Assembly: GCA_009845645.1 (NCBI GenBank)
Contig: VXZF01000537.1
Coordinates: forward strand, 535-18,296
Direction of reading: 5' to 3'
Length of the DNA: 17,762 bases
Source of the DNA: Gemmatimonadota bacterium
GTDB taxonomy: Bacteria > Latescibacterota > UBA2968 > UBA8231
The position numbers and the translations under genes are program-made. The notes beneath the pieces are model-generated. The model worked only from the letters and a program-made list of their open reading frames with translations, did no database searches and was not told where the DNA came from. Shown piece by piece: positions 1 through 6,993 of the stretch. Numbering within the stretch: the stretch's first letter is position 1; every line of letters begins with the position of its first letter.

Positions 1-1212
1 CTCCAAGGTCCGGCGCAGCGCGGCATCGGCTTGCTGGTAGTTTTTGCTCAATAACAAAGATCGGCCTAGACCAAAGGCGGCACGCACCGAAGTAGAGTCG
101 AGAGCAATAGCCGCGGCAAAAGATTGCTGGGCCGCGGCAAAATCCCGCTCGAGGAGATGAGTTTCCCCCAATAGCGAATGGGCTTCGACATGTTCGGGCT
201 CTACGCCGAGGATCCGTTCTAGGAGGAGGCGAGCACTTTGTGGGTCATTTCCTTGTAAATGCACAATACACAAGCTGAGGTACGCGTCAACAAAAGAAGA
301 ATCGATCTCTATCGCTTGGGAGAACGAAGTAATTGCCTGCTCTCGTTTGCCTTTGAGCAGGTAGATTTGCCCCTGATCATAGTGGCGCTTGGCCGTGCTC
401 AGGCGCTGGTAACTTTGCAGTGCTTTGGCTGCTTCGTCGGCTCTTTCCATCCGGTTGAGGATTTGGTGATGCAAATAGTGGGCTTGGGCGTGGCGCGGTT
501 CTTGGGCGAGGGCTTGTTCTAGGGCAGACATGGCTTCTCGATGTCTCCCCGCTTGGGTTTGCAAGGTGGCCAAGGCGACGAGAGCGGCTACGTGCTGGGG
601 TGCCAGCACCAATAGTTTTTTGTATCCAGCCTCGGCTTCGGCGGGTCTATTGCTGCGCCCGAGCAATTCGCTGCGGTGGTAGAGGGCATCTACAAAATCA
701 GGCTCCAAATCCAGTGCTGCTTCAAAGGCGGCAATGGCCCCGGCGAAATCCGCCGTAGCTCTCATAGATTTACCGAGCTGATAGCGATAGAGCGCCTTTT
801 CTGGTTCCAACTCAATGGCGCGCTGATACTGGAGTATAGCCTCGGGGTAGCGGTGTTCGGCACTAAGGGCATCCCCTAAGACAAAGCGAAAGGAACCATT
901 GAGCGAATCGAGTTCTACAGCCCGTTGAAGGGGAGGGATAGCTAGCCCGTACTCGCCTAGGCGAACGTGGGCTAGCCCCCAGTTAAAGTGGACTGAGGGA
1001 AGTTTGGGCACCCGTTTTGCGGCTTGGTGCAGAACGGTCAGCGCTTTGCGCGGCTGACCCTGTTTTAAAAAGAAAGCCCCTTGGTTGACCAATCGCGCGC
1101 CTTCTGGATCCTGCGCTATAGGGCGAGTCTCTTCGGGAGGGGGGGTATCAGTGCTGCAAGCATATAGGAGCAGGACAACCCAAAAGACGCTGCAGCAGCG
1201 GTGAATAGACAT
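1..1212 (-). CDS. TPR-repeat lipoprotein (3' end beyond window)
   Basis: I translated the reverse strand from the ATG at 1212: 404 codons stay open to the window edge, so the C terminus is missing. Residues 1-19 form a short lipoprotein signal with a hydrophobic stretch and an L-Y-A-C lipobox (Cys19), followed by an acidic/proline linker. The Tyr at -2 makes the lipobox slightly atypical. From about residue 40 the protein is back-to-back tetratricopeptide repeats, about ten 34-residue units of the form AxxxYQRAIELEP and AIxxFxQAIEID. TPR lipoproteins of this kind act as protein-protein scaffolds on the periplasmic face of a membrane; the partner cannot be told from sequence. It is transcribed divergently from the MFS/spermidine-synthase-like gene, which also carries TPRs, so a shared complex is possible but is inference. 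No clear Shine-Dalgarno sequence precedes the ATG. The gene call is firm; the function is only a fold-level assignment. Confidence 0.9.
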   Translation of the reverse strand, partial: MSIHRCCSVFWVVLLLYACSTDTPPPEETRPIAQDPEGARLVNQGAFFLKQGQPRKALTVLHQAAKRVPKLPSVHFNWGLAHVRLGEYGLAIPPLQRAVELDSLNGSFRFVLGDALSAEHRYPEAILQYQRAIELEPEKALYRYQLGKSMRATADFAGAIAAFEAALDLEPDFVDALYHRSELLGRSNRPAEAEAGYKKLLVLAPQHVAALVALATLQTQAGRHREAMSALEQALAQEPRHAQAHYLHHQILNRMERADEAAKALQSYQRLSTAKRHYDQGQIYLLKGKREQAITSFSQAIEIDSSFVDAYLSLCIVHLQGNDPQSARLLLERILGVEPEHVEAHSLLGETHLLERDFAAAQQSFAAAIALDSTSVRAAFGLGRSLLLSKNYQQADAALRRTLE

Positions 1213-1251
1213 CGCGGACTCAATCCAGTTGTCGCGGTCCCTTTTTTCTTT

Positions 1252-1281
1252 TTACCATACATAGGGCTACGGCAATATAAT
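1252..1281 (+). promoter_or_regulatory. Candidate sigma70-type promoter of the MFS/SpeE-like gene
   Basis: A perfect TATAAT lies at 1276-1281, with TTACCA at 1252-1257 (18-bp spacer) or TTTACC at 1251-1256 (19-bp spacer) as a weaker -35. The predicted start near 1288 leaves a leader of about 24 nt before the ATG at 1312. This also argues against the upstream GTG at 1201 as the gene start, because that codon lies upstream of the promoter. Confidence 0.45.
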
Positions 1282-1302
1282 CCCCGATCTGGAAAGCAGC
1301 AA
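1274..1302 (-). promoter_or_regulatory. Candidate promoter of the TPR lipoprotein, overlapping the opposite one
   Basis: On the reverse strand TTGCTG (1302-1297), a 17-bp spacer and TATATT (1279-1274) form a promoter-like pair. The -35 matches at only three positions. The -10 shares its bases with the forward TATAAT, so the two polymerases would compete for the same site. Confidence 0.3.
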
Positions 1303-1311
1303 CGACCTACT

Positions 1312-4122
1312 ATGGCTACAGGCGCTCGTACTGTGCAGCTTCTGATTGCGCTCATCTGCTTTTTCCTCTCTGGCTTTGCGGGCCTAGTGTACGAGGTCGT
1401 CTGGATCCGCCAAGCTTCATTGCTGTTTGGCTCCACTACCTTTGCCCTCAGCACAGTCCTAGCGGTTTTCTTCCTAGGCCTAGCCTGCGGTTCGTATCTC
1501 TTCGGTCGCTACGGTCAGCGGACCGGCCATCCTCTGCTCGTTTTTGCTCTGGTTGAAATCGGCTTGGGGCTTTCGGCGCTAGCCAGTCCATATGCCTTCG
1601 AATTGGCAGACATCCTCTACGGCACAGTTTATCGGTCCCTAGCCGGGTACGCCATTTTGCACTTCCTGACTCGGATTGTTCTAGTGGGATTCGTGATCTT
1701 GCCGCCGACTGTTCTCATGGGTGCCACCCTCCCCCTCTTCTGCCGTCAGTTTGTGCGCAGTGATGCTAAAATTGTCCGTTCCGTCGGCTTGCTCTACGGC
1801 ATCAACACCTTGGGCGCAGCCTTGGGTTGTGTCTGCGCCGGATTTGTCCTTTTGCCTGAGCTAGGCTTTCTGGACACAGTGCGCCTTGGCGCCGTTCTGA
1901 ACATACTCGTAGGCATCGTCGCAGGATCTCTGCCAATCGCCAGAAGCGGACTGGCTCGACCTCGGCTTCTAAGGCCTGAAGAGAGAGGTCACTGGGGTGT
2001 ATTTGCGCTGTTTTTTGCCGTTGGCTTTGTAGCGTTGGGAAGCGAGGTGCTGTGGACGCGCTATCTGGGACTTTTAATCGCTAATACAGTATATACTTAT
2101 ACGCTGACCTTGGCCGTAGTGCTAGTGGGTTTAGTGTTGGGAAGCGTGCTCGCCTCCCTGTTCTTTGACAGGACAGGACATAGAGCACGGTATTTCGGCG
2201 CTCTCCAGGTGCTTTTGGGGTTAGTGGTACTCCTCCTAATGATGCTCCCATCGGACATCTGGCGACGTCTAGGGGAGGAGTGGTGGATTTATGCCGTTTT
2301 ACTGCTGCCTCCTGGTGTTTTAGGAGGTGCCTCTTTTCCGCTGGCGGTGAGAATGGTGGTCGAGGACGCATCCGCAGCGAGTGGTGGCACGGGAAAAATC
2401 GCCGCAGTCAACACATTGGGGGGCATCGCGGGGGCGTTGGCGATCGGTTTTGTGGGCCTGCCATTCTTCGGTCTGGAGAGCAGTCTTCTCTTCATCACGG
2501 GCACGAGCTTGGCTGTCGGGTTCGCGGCGTGGATCTGGCTCGACCGCACATCTACCCTAACCGTTAAAGCGGCATTCATAGGACTCTTCTCGTGCGTGTG
2601 GCTCGGAGTTTTCTGCCTGCTGCCCACCCGTATTCCCGCCGACTTTCTGGGCGAGCGGGAAGAGCTTGTCGACTTCCGCGAGGGCTACGGCTCCAACTTG
2701 GCGGTCATCCGCCAAGATCGTGGACTTCAACTCGAGATCAACCGCTGGTGGCAAGGCAGGGACCGCAAGACACATCAAGTAATGGCGGCCCATGTCCCCA
2801 TGTTGTTGCATCCCGAGCCCAAGCGAGTCCTCTTGGTGGGCATCGGCACCGGTCAGACTGCGGCTCGCTTTCTGCTCTACCCGATTGACCGCCTAGAGTG
2901 CGTCGATATCGAACCTACCATCTTCAGTTTTATCCGCCCTCATTTCGACTCCCGTTGGATGGAAGATCCCAGAGTCAAACTGATTGGTGCCGACGGCCGC
3001 AACTATCTGCGCCACACCCCCTCGACGTACGATGTGATTTCCCTCGAATTGGGCCAGCTTTCCCGTCCCGGTGTGGCATCCTTCTACACGGCCGACTTCT
3101 ATAGCCAAGTGAAAAAACGGCTGCGTTCTGGCGGTTTTCTGGTCCAATTTGTCCCCTTATCCCTTTTGACCACCGACCATTTCCGCAGCACTGTGCAGAG
3201 CTTTCTCGAGGCTTTCCCCCACAGCCTGTTGTGGTACAATACTTCAGAATTGCTGCTCATCGGCAGTGGACGGGATTTCGCCATTGATCGAGCCATTCTC
3301 GAAGGACGTCTATCCAACGAAAAAATTCGCCGGGATCTAGAGTACAGCCACTGGGGAGGCCCCCTCTACTGGCTCAACCGACCACAGGTCTTTTTGGGCA
3401 GTTATCTGATGGGATCTGGCGGTTTAGCCGAATTGGCGAATGAAGCCCCTAGCTACAGAGACGATCGGCCCGTTCTCGACTACGCGGTCGCTCGCGCCTT
3501 TGTACATCGGACAAACGCACTCCCGACACTCGATCTTTTGCACAAGCATTTAGACCCCCTCGCCACCTTGATGCCTATTGGGTCCGATGAAGAGAGGACC
3601 ATTGAGGAAATACGGGCCAAAAACCTGCGGGAAATTGCCGCTAGCGCCGCCCTCCGGCAAGCCAAAGTCCTAATCGCCGTCCGCAACTATCTGGACGCCT
3701 CAAAGCTATTGGCAGGCACCCTGCACCAACTCCCCGAGCACCTAGTGGTTAGGCGCACACTAGCGGATGTACTAATGCGCTTGGGCCGCTTTGCAGAAGC
3801 GAGGGCTCATTACACCCAAGTCGTAGAAATCGCCCCGCAAGATGTACAGGCCCTAGATGGCTTGGCTCTGGCATTCCACCAGTTGGGGCATCTCGACGAA
3901 GCGATCCACCACTACAAGGCTGCACTGCGGCTACAGCCCGACCGGGCGGAGACCTGTAGCAATCTCGGAGGAGCACTAGCCCGGCGAGGAAAGCTAAAAG
4001 AAGCCCAGTTCTATCTCGAAAAAGCACTCCAGCTCAAAGCCGACTTCGCCGATGCCAAACGCAACCTCGCCCAAGTACAAGCGGCCTTACAGCGAAGGGA
4101 GAAATCGCGCACTTCGCCGTGA
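1312..4122 (+). CDS. Fused polytopic membrane / spermidine-synthase-like protein with C-terminal TPRs
   Basis: Length is 936 aa from the ATG at 1312. The frame opens at a GTG at 1201, but that would overlap the divergent gene and add 37 residues; the family begins with a motif like the FLSGFAGLVYEVVWIRQ seen just after Met1 here. Residues 1 to about 460 hold many hydrophobic helices (MFS-like). Residues ~470-720 form a SAM-type Rossmann domain related to SpeE: VGIGTGQ at 509-515, the acidic nucleoside motif D-I-E-P at 532-535, A-D-G-R at 560-563. Where active aminopropyltransferases have D-[ST]-x-D-P, this protein has DVISLELGQ (574-582), so the catalytic Asp is absent. About three TPRs follow (~812-928). 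Such fused MFS/spermidine synthase proteins are widespread in uncultured bacteria and their substrate is not established. I infer an inner-membrane protein acting on, or sensing, an adenosyl-type ligand, not a polyamine synthase. The stop is 29 nt from the convergent selenoprotein gene, and no terminator is visible between them. Confidence 0.9.
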   Translation: MATGARTVQLLIALICFFLSGFAGLVYEVVWIRQASLLFGSTTFALSTVLAVFFLGLACGSYLFGRYGQRTGHPLLVFALVEIGLGLSALASPYAFELADILYGTVYRSLAGYAILHFLTRIVLVGFVILPPTVLMGATLPLFCRQFVRSDAKIVRSVGLLYGINTLGAALGCVCAGFVLLPELGFLDTVRLGAVLNILVGIVAGSLPIARSGLARPRLLRPEERGHWGVFALFFAVGFVALGSEVLWTRYLGLLIANTVYTYTLTLAVVLVGLVLGSVLASLFFDRTGHRARYFGALQVLLGLVVLLLMMLPSDIWRRLGEEWWIYAVLLLPPGVLGGASFPLAVRMVVEDASAASGGTGKIAAVNTLGGIAGALAIGFVGLPFFGLESSLLFITGTSLAVGFAAWIWLDRTSTLTVKAAFIGLFSCVWLGVFCLLPTRIPADFLGEREELVDFREGYGSNLAVIRQDRGLQLEINRWWQGRDRKTHQVMAAHVPMLLHPEPKRVLLVGIGTGQTAARFLLYPIDRLECVDIEPTIFSFIRPHFDSRWMEDPRVKLIGADGRNYLRHTPSTYDVISLELGQLSRPGVASFYTADFYSQVKKRLRSGGFLVQFVPLSLLTTDHFRSTVQSFLEAFPHSLLWYNTSELLLIGSGRDFAIDRAILEGRLSNEKIRRDLEYSHWGGPLYWLNRPQVFLGSYLMGSGGLAELANEAPSYRDDRPVLDYAVARAFVHRTNALPTLDLLHKHLDPLATLMPIGSDEERTIEEIRAKNLREIAASAALRQAKVLIAVRNYLDASKLLAGTLHQLPEHLVVRRTLADVLMRLGRFAEARAHYTQVVEIAPQDVQALDGLALAFHQLGHLDEAIHHYKAALRLQPDRAETCSNLGGALARRGKLKEAQFYLEKALQLKADFADAKRNLAQVQAALQRREKSRTSP

Positions 4123-4151
4123 ATCTGGCTGGAGTTTGTTGAGCCTGCTTT

Positions 4152-5048
4152 TTACCGCACGAGTGTCATCTTGCGGCTCTCTGCTCTATTCCCGCTACTC
4201 AAACGGTAAAAGTAAATGCCGGAGGGTACCGGCTGCCCTCCGGCGTCCCGACCTGCCCAATTTACCCTATGACGACCGGTCTGCAACCGCCCAACCACCA
4301 GATTGGCCACAGGCCGTCCCAGTACATCGAAAACCTGCAAATGCACTTCTGTTTCACCAGACAGGCTAAAAGGGATAACCGTGCCGCTATTAAAGGGATT
4401 GGGGTAATTCCTCTCCAACTCAAAATTCCACGGTTGCCCCTCCGACATTTCCTCCCCTGCGGTTGCCTCTAGCTGCTCCAGCCCTTTATCTCCAGCTAAA
4501 AGCGCTGAGCCTAAGTTACCTAGCGCCAGCTCGATGTGCTGGCGGATAACCTGTTCGTCGAACCGCCGGGCAACAACGCCCACCGAACGATAGCGCAGAA
4601 TCCCCTCGTGGTCGATCACCGCATAGTTGTGCTGGGTAAAACCATAGAGAGCCCCTACTGTACTGGCCTGGAGAAGAAGAGGGTAAGTCGTTTCTGTTCT
4701 CTGGCGAAAACTCAGGTCCACCTGTCGGCTGATGCCATCCGCTACATCCACGCCAATCAAGACGAACTCCTCCCCTTTAAAATCCTGCCAAATCCGCTCT
4801 ATCTTCGCGGCCTCCGCGAGACAGTGACTTCAGATGAAACCAAAAAAGTTGATGAGGACCACCTTGCCGCGGAAGTCGTTCAGAGACACATAGTCGCCCT
4901 CTAGCTGCTGCAAAGTGAAATCCGGCGCTAGATCGCCCACTTTGGGCACTTGCCCCATCGTCCCTTGGACGCTTAGCAGCAGGGCGGTCAGTGGCCCCCA
5001 GAAAACACCGCTGTTCACCCTCACACAGTAGTTCATCACCTTGACCAT
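4152..5048 (-). CDS. Exported redoxin selenoprotein (UxxC) with T9SS-type C-terminal domain; in-frame TGA read as Sec
   Basis: Reading through the TGA at 4832-4830 gives one 298-residue protein. Residues ~1-26 are a signal peptide (hydrophobic GPLTALLLSV, cut near TMGQ). Residues ~27-185 are a TlpA/AhpC-like thioredoxin fold: VGDLAPDFTL, then GKVVLINFFGFI-U-SHC, where U73 and C76 align with the CxxC of NFWATWCPPC-type redoxins, then IGVDV and YAVIDHEGILRYRS. Residues ~205-298 are a FlgD-like / T9SS type A sorting domain (NYPNPFN at 214-220, FDVLGRPV, SGIYFYRL, KMTLVR). The usual cis-Pro before the VID strand is replaced by H140/N141. Start choice: ATG 5048 is preferred; TTG 5078 and ATG 5036 are in frame, and none has a convincing ribosome site. 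Inferred role: thiol-disulfide or peroxide chemistry in the periplasm or at the cell surface. A nonsense pseudogene is the alternative, but the TGA position, the SECIS-like hairpin and the intact frame beyond it argue against that. The gene is divergent from a PpiC/SurA-like lipoprotein. Confidence 0.82.
4218..4244. repeat. Perfect 9-bp inverted repeat near the 3' end of the selenoprotein gene
   Basis: GCCGGAGGG (4218-4226) and CCCTCCGGC (4236-4244) flank a 9-nt loop. It lies inside codons for the GGQPVPSG part of the sorting domain, about 65 nt before the stop. No T-run follows on either strand, so it is not an ordinary terminator. It could stabilise or attenuate either convergent transcript, or be a by-product of Gly/Pro codons. 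Confidence 0.4.
4799..4824 (-). promoter_or_regulatory. Bacterial SECIS-like stem-loop after the UGA
   Basis: Five nucleotides after the UGA the mRNA can form CUGUCUCGCGG (4824-4814), loop AGG (4813-4811), CCGCGAAGAUAG (4810-4799). This gives 11 pairs (one G-U) with a single bulged A. The apical loop begins 17 nt after the UGA and has a G at its second position. Both properties agree with the bacterial SECIS pattern as I know it: small apical loop, G in the first two loop bases, loop about 16-37 nt after the UGA. It would bind SelB. The hairpin lies in coding sequence and was folded by eye, not with an energy model. Confidence 0.75.
4830..4832 (-). other. Predicted selenocysteine codon (UGA)
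   Basis: The TGA falls in the reading frame of the redoxin, between GFI and SHC, at the first position of the redox CxxC. The following residues (SHCLAEAAKIERIW) are normal for redoxins just after the active site. TGA is a genuine stop elsewhere in the window (4120-4122 and 15185-15187), so a general code change is not the explanation. Confidence 0.8.
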
Positions 5049-5113
5049 TTTAGTATATTTTATCTGTTTAACCCGCAATTCACGTCAATTGTCCTTGGAC
5101 AGAAGAAGATTCC
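5049..5113. promoter_or_regulatory. AT-rich divergent promoter region between redoxin and PpiC-like genes
   Basis: Only 65 bp separate the two starts. On the reverse strand a TAAAAT (5062-5057) and a TTGACG (5088-5083) are present but 20 bp apart, which is too far for a standard promoter; TATACT (5057-5052) lies so close to the ATG that a leaderless start is possible. On the forward strand TGTCC-TT-GGACA (5090-5101) is a small perfect inverted repeat 12 nt before the PpiC-like ATG and could be an operator. No start site can be fixed from sequence. Confidence 0.35.
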
Positions 5114-6760
5114 ATGAAACACCTCCTACTAGCCTGCTTGGTTTTTTCGACTAGCTGCAGCCCTCCCGAAGAATCGCTCGTGGCGGAAGTTGGCCCGCAC
5201 CAGATCAGCGCACGCCTGTTGCACCTCTATGTGGAAGAACTGCCCGACGGGCTACGCACCCAAAAGACAGGCGATGAGGCCCGCCAGTACTACCTCCAAG
5301 CCCTGATAGACCGCCGACTTTTGCTGTTAGAGGCCCGTTCCCGAGGACTCGATACAACCGGCGATTTCCAAAATTCAGTCCAAGACGCCGTCAATGCTCG
5401 GGTCCGGTCGATATATAAATCACAGGAAATAGCTTCTAAAGTCAAAATATCAAATGACACAGTACGTCGCTATTTCGAAAAGGAAGACTACGGTCGAGAG
5501 CGTCTGCTCAACGCCATCAAAGTAGGGAGCCGGGCTGCCATCGACACCGTTCTTCAAGAACTGAGGGCGGGCCGTCCCTTTGCGGAGGTCGCCCGGGCTC
5601 GCTCGCTGGATGAGCGCTCGGCCGAACGGGGTGGCGAGTTGGGCTTTATCGGCCGGGACCAGCTCGAGTCGCTTCACATCCCACCGGTGGTCTTCAAGAC
5701 CCTGCCTCAAGATCAACTCTCAGAGCCACTACCCGCCGGTTCGGCCTGGCATATTGTGCGCTTTAGTGAAGACCGCTCGGCCTCTTATGAGAAATACCAA
5801 GCGAGGATCGCCAGTCTACTCTACCAAAAGCGCCTCGCCCAGGTAGAGGCCGAACACTTGGAGCAATTGCGCGATTCCTTCAAAGTGCGCCTCAACCTGT
5901 CTGCCCTGCGCGAGTTGGTCAACGCCTATCAGGCAAAGCAACCCACGCTCATAGAAGGGAATTCGACGGCTTTATACACCTATAAAGACGGCGAAATAAC
6001 CTTGGGTCAGGTCCAGGAATTTTTGCGTCAGAGGAATATCAGTTTTGGCCTTGCCGACAGCGCTCAAGCTGTGGTCACCCTGAACCGGTATTTTTTGGAG
6101 GCCCATCTGATCCAGGAAGCAGCCCGCAAAGACGGTTTTTACCAAACGCCCGAGATGCAGAAGTTCGTCGAGCGCACCGCGAATACCAAACTTCTTGAAA
6201 TCGTGAGAAAGAGCGTCATAGCCGACCTAATTGACCTCTCCGAAGAAGACGTGCGCCACTATTACGACACCCATTTGGAGACCTTCCGCCACAGCGAGGC
6301 CATATGGATTGAGGAAGTACTGCTCCCTACTCAGGCCGACGCCCTACAGGTCAAAGCCCAAATAGAAGCAGGTGCGCCCTTTGATCAATTCGTCGATAAG
6401 AGCTTGAGGGCAGACGCACAAAAGTACAATGGACGATATCATTTCCACATGCTGGGAAGAGCCCGCTATCCCGTGCTTGTACCCGCTGTTTTCCAAGCCC
6501 AACAGGGCCAACTTGAAGGTCCTTTGCAAGTAGAGGGAGGCTACTCTGTATTCCGCGTCCTAGAACGGGAAGAAAGCAACGTCGAACCTTTTGAAACTGC
6601 TCAGCGGCGGGCTCGGGCACTAGTTCGTCTAGAGCGGGAGACCCAAGCGCTAAATGCCTTTCTGGTGCAACTGAGAAAAAAATATGCTGACCAGATCAAA
6701 ATCTACCCCGACCGCCTCAAGGGAGCAGTGCCCGACTCCCTATTGCTAGCCCAAAATTAA
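5114..6760 (+). CDS. Lipoprotein with two parvulin-type (PpiC/SurA-like) domains, probably non-catalytic
   Basis: Length is 548 aa. Residues 1-15 are a lipoprotein signal ending in S-T-S-C (Cys15). Residues ~20-125 are helical and resemble the SurA N-terminal chaperone region (ALIDRRLLLLEARSRGLDT). Parvulin-like domain 1 spans ~128-225 (GGELGFIGRDQL, WHIVRF); domain 2 spans ~391-490 (GYSVFRV). In active parvulins the domain opens with a [R]-H-I-[LV] strand and closes with G-[YF]-H-I. Here the opening strands read NAIKVG and WIEEVLL, and the second closing motif is GYSVF. Only the domain 1 closing His is kept, so proline isomerase activity is doubtful and a holdase chaperone role is more likely. 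Anchored in the envelope and divergent from an exported redoxin, it probably handles unfolded exported or outer-membrane proteins. The ribosome site is weak (AGAAGA, 5101-5106). The domain assignment is firm; the lack of activity is inference. Confidence 0.85.
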   Translation: MKHLLLACLVFSTSCSPPEESLVAEVGPHQISARLLHLYVEELPDGLRTQKTGDEARQYYLQALIDRRLLLLEARSRGLDTTGDFQNSVQDAVNARVRSIYKSQEIASKVKISNDTVRRYFEKEDYGRERLLNAIKVGSRAAIDTVLQELRAGRPFAEVARARSLDERSAERGGELGFIGRDQLESLHIPPVVFKTLPQDQLSEPLPAGSAWHIVRFSEDRSASYEKYQARIASLLYQKRLAQVEAEHLEQLRDSFKVRLNLSALRELVNAYQAKQPTLIEGNSTALYTYKDGEITLGQVQEFLRQRNISFGLADSAQAVVTLNRYFLEAHLIQEAARKDGFYQTPEMQKFVERTANTKLLEIVRKSVIADLIDLSEEDVRHYYDTHLETFRHSEAIWIEEVLLPTQADALQVKAQIEAGAPFDQFVDKSLRADAQKYNGRYHFHMLGRARYPVLVPAVFQAQQGQLEGPLQVEGGYSVFRVLEREESNVEPFETAQRRARALVRLERETQALNAFLVQLRKKYADQIKIYPDRLKGAVPDSLLLAQN

Positions 6761-6795
6761 ATCCATCCCTATGTTGTGGGGACGCTTCACCGATT

Positions 6796-6840
6796 CTCGT
6801 CGGCGTGCAACCGCTTTAAGCGGGTGACTCACGCTGCGAG
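6796..6840 (+). ncRNA. Strongly folded intergenic element of unknown class
   Basis: CTCG (6796-6799), a bulged T, and CGGCGTG (6801-6807) pair with CACGCTG (6830-6836) and CGAG (6837-6840) in an 11-bp stem with one G-U. Inside sits a second hairpin, CCGC-TTTAA-GCGG (6811-6823). The element lies 36 nt after the PpiC-like stop and about 160 nt before the next start. No T-run follows, so it is not a normal Rho-independent terminator, and I do not recognise a riboswitch core. A processed 3'-UTR structure, an sRNA or a dispersed palindromic repeat are all open. Confidence 0.35.
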
Positions 6841-6883
6841 CACCTATTCTCGATAACCGCCATCAAACGATTCCAAAAAAAGT

Positions 6884-6911
6884 TTGTTTAATGACCTATA
6901 TTTCTTAAAAT
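6884..6911 (+). promoter_or_regulatory. Candidate promoter of the first discoidin/FlgD gene
   Basis: TTGTTT (6884-6889), a 16-bp spacer and TAAAAT (6906-6911) lie in an AT-rich stretch that stands out from its surroundings. A start near 6918 would give a leader of about 80 nt containing two hairpins. Confidence 0.35.
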
Positions 6912-6936
6912 AACATCGTACATTTCTCGGCTCTGA

Positions 6937-6952
6937 CAGCATGTCTATGCTG
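6937..6952 (+). repeat. Leader hairpin
   Basis: CAGCAT and ATGCTG flank a GTCT tetraloop, a perfect 6-bp stem in the predicted leader of the 6999 gene. There is no T-run after it. Confidence 0.35.
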
Positions 6953-6957
6953 CAAGT

Positions 6958-6993
6958 CCTGCGCAGTTGATGCGGTCACATGCGCACAGGAGG
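6958..6993 (+). promoter_or_regulatory. Shine-Dalgarno site with a possible occluding stem
   Basis: AGGAGG at 6988-6993 sits 5 nt before the ATG at 6999 and fixes that start. CCTGCGCA (6958-6965) can pair with TGCGCACAGG (6981-6990) as eight pairs with a 2-nt bulge, covering the first half of the ribosome site. This could tune translation of the secreted protein. Confidence 0.4.

Noticed and set aside
1201..1311. GTG at 1201 as start of the MFS/spermidine-synthase-like gene
   Set aside because: It overlaps the start of the divergent lipoprotein, lies upstream of the perfect TATAAT, and adds residues that do not fit the family N terminus.
2821..3150. Calling the Rossmann domain a true spermidine synthase (speE)
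   Set aside because: The catalytic Asp motif is missing and the domain is fused to a membrane part, so only 'spermidine-synthase-like' is supported.
4052..4369. Forward open frame of 105 codons across the convergent gene ends
   Set aside because: It lies out of frame over the TPR coding region and antisense to the sorting domain, has low-complexity basic composition and no ribosome site.
4830..4832. TGA as a nonsense mutation making the redoxin a pseudogene
   Set aside because: The frame stays open with conserved redoxin and sorting-domain motifs, the TGA replaces exactly the redox Cys, and a SECIS-like hairpin follows. Decay would not be expected to give all three.
6781..6860. Riboswitch or tRNA-Sec in the 6760-6999 gap
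   Set aside because: No conserved riboswitch core that I know and no T-arm GGTTCGA-type sequence; only the structure at 6796-6840 is supported.
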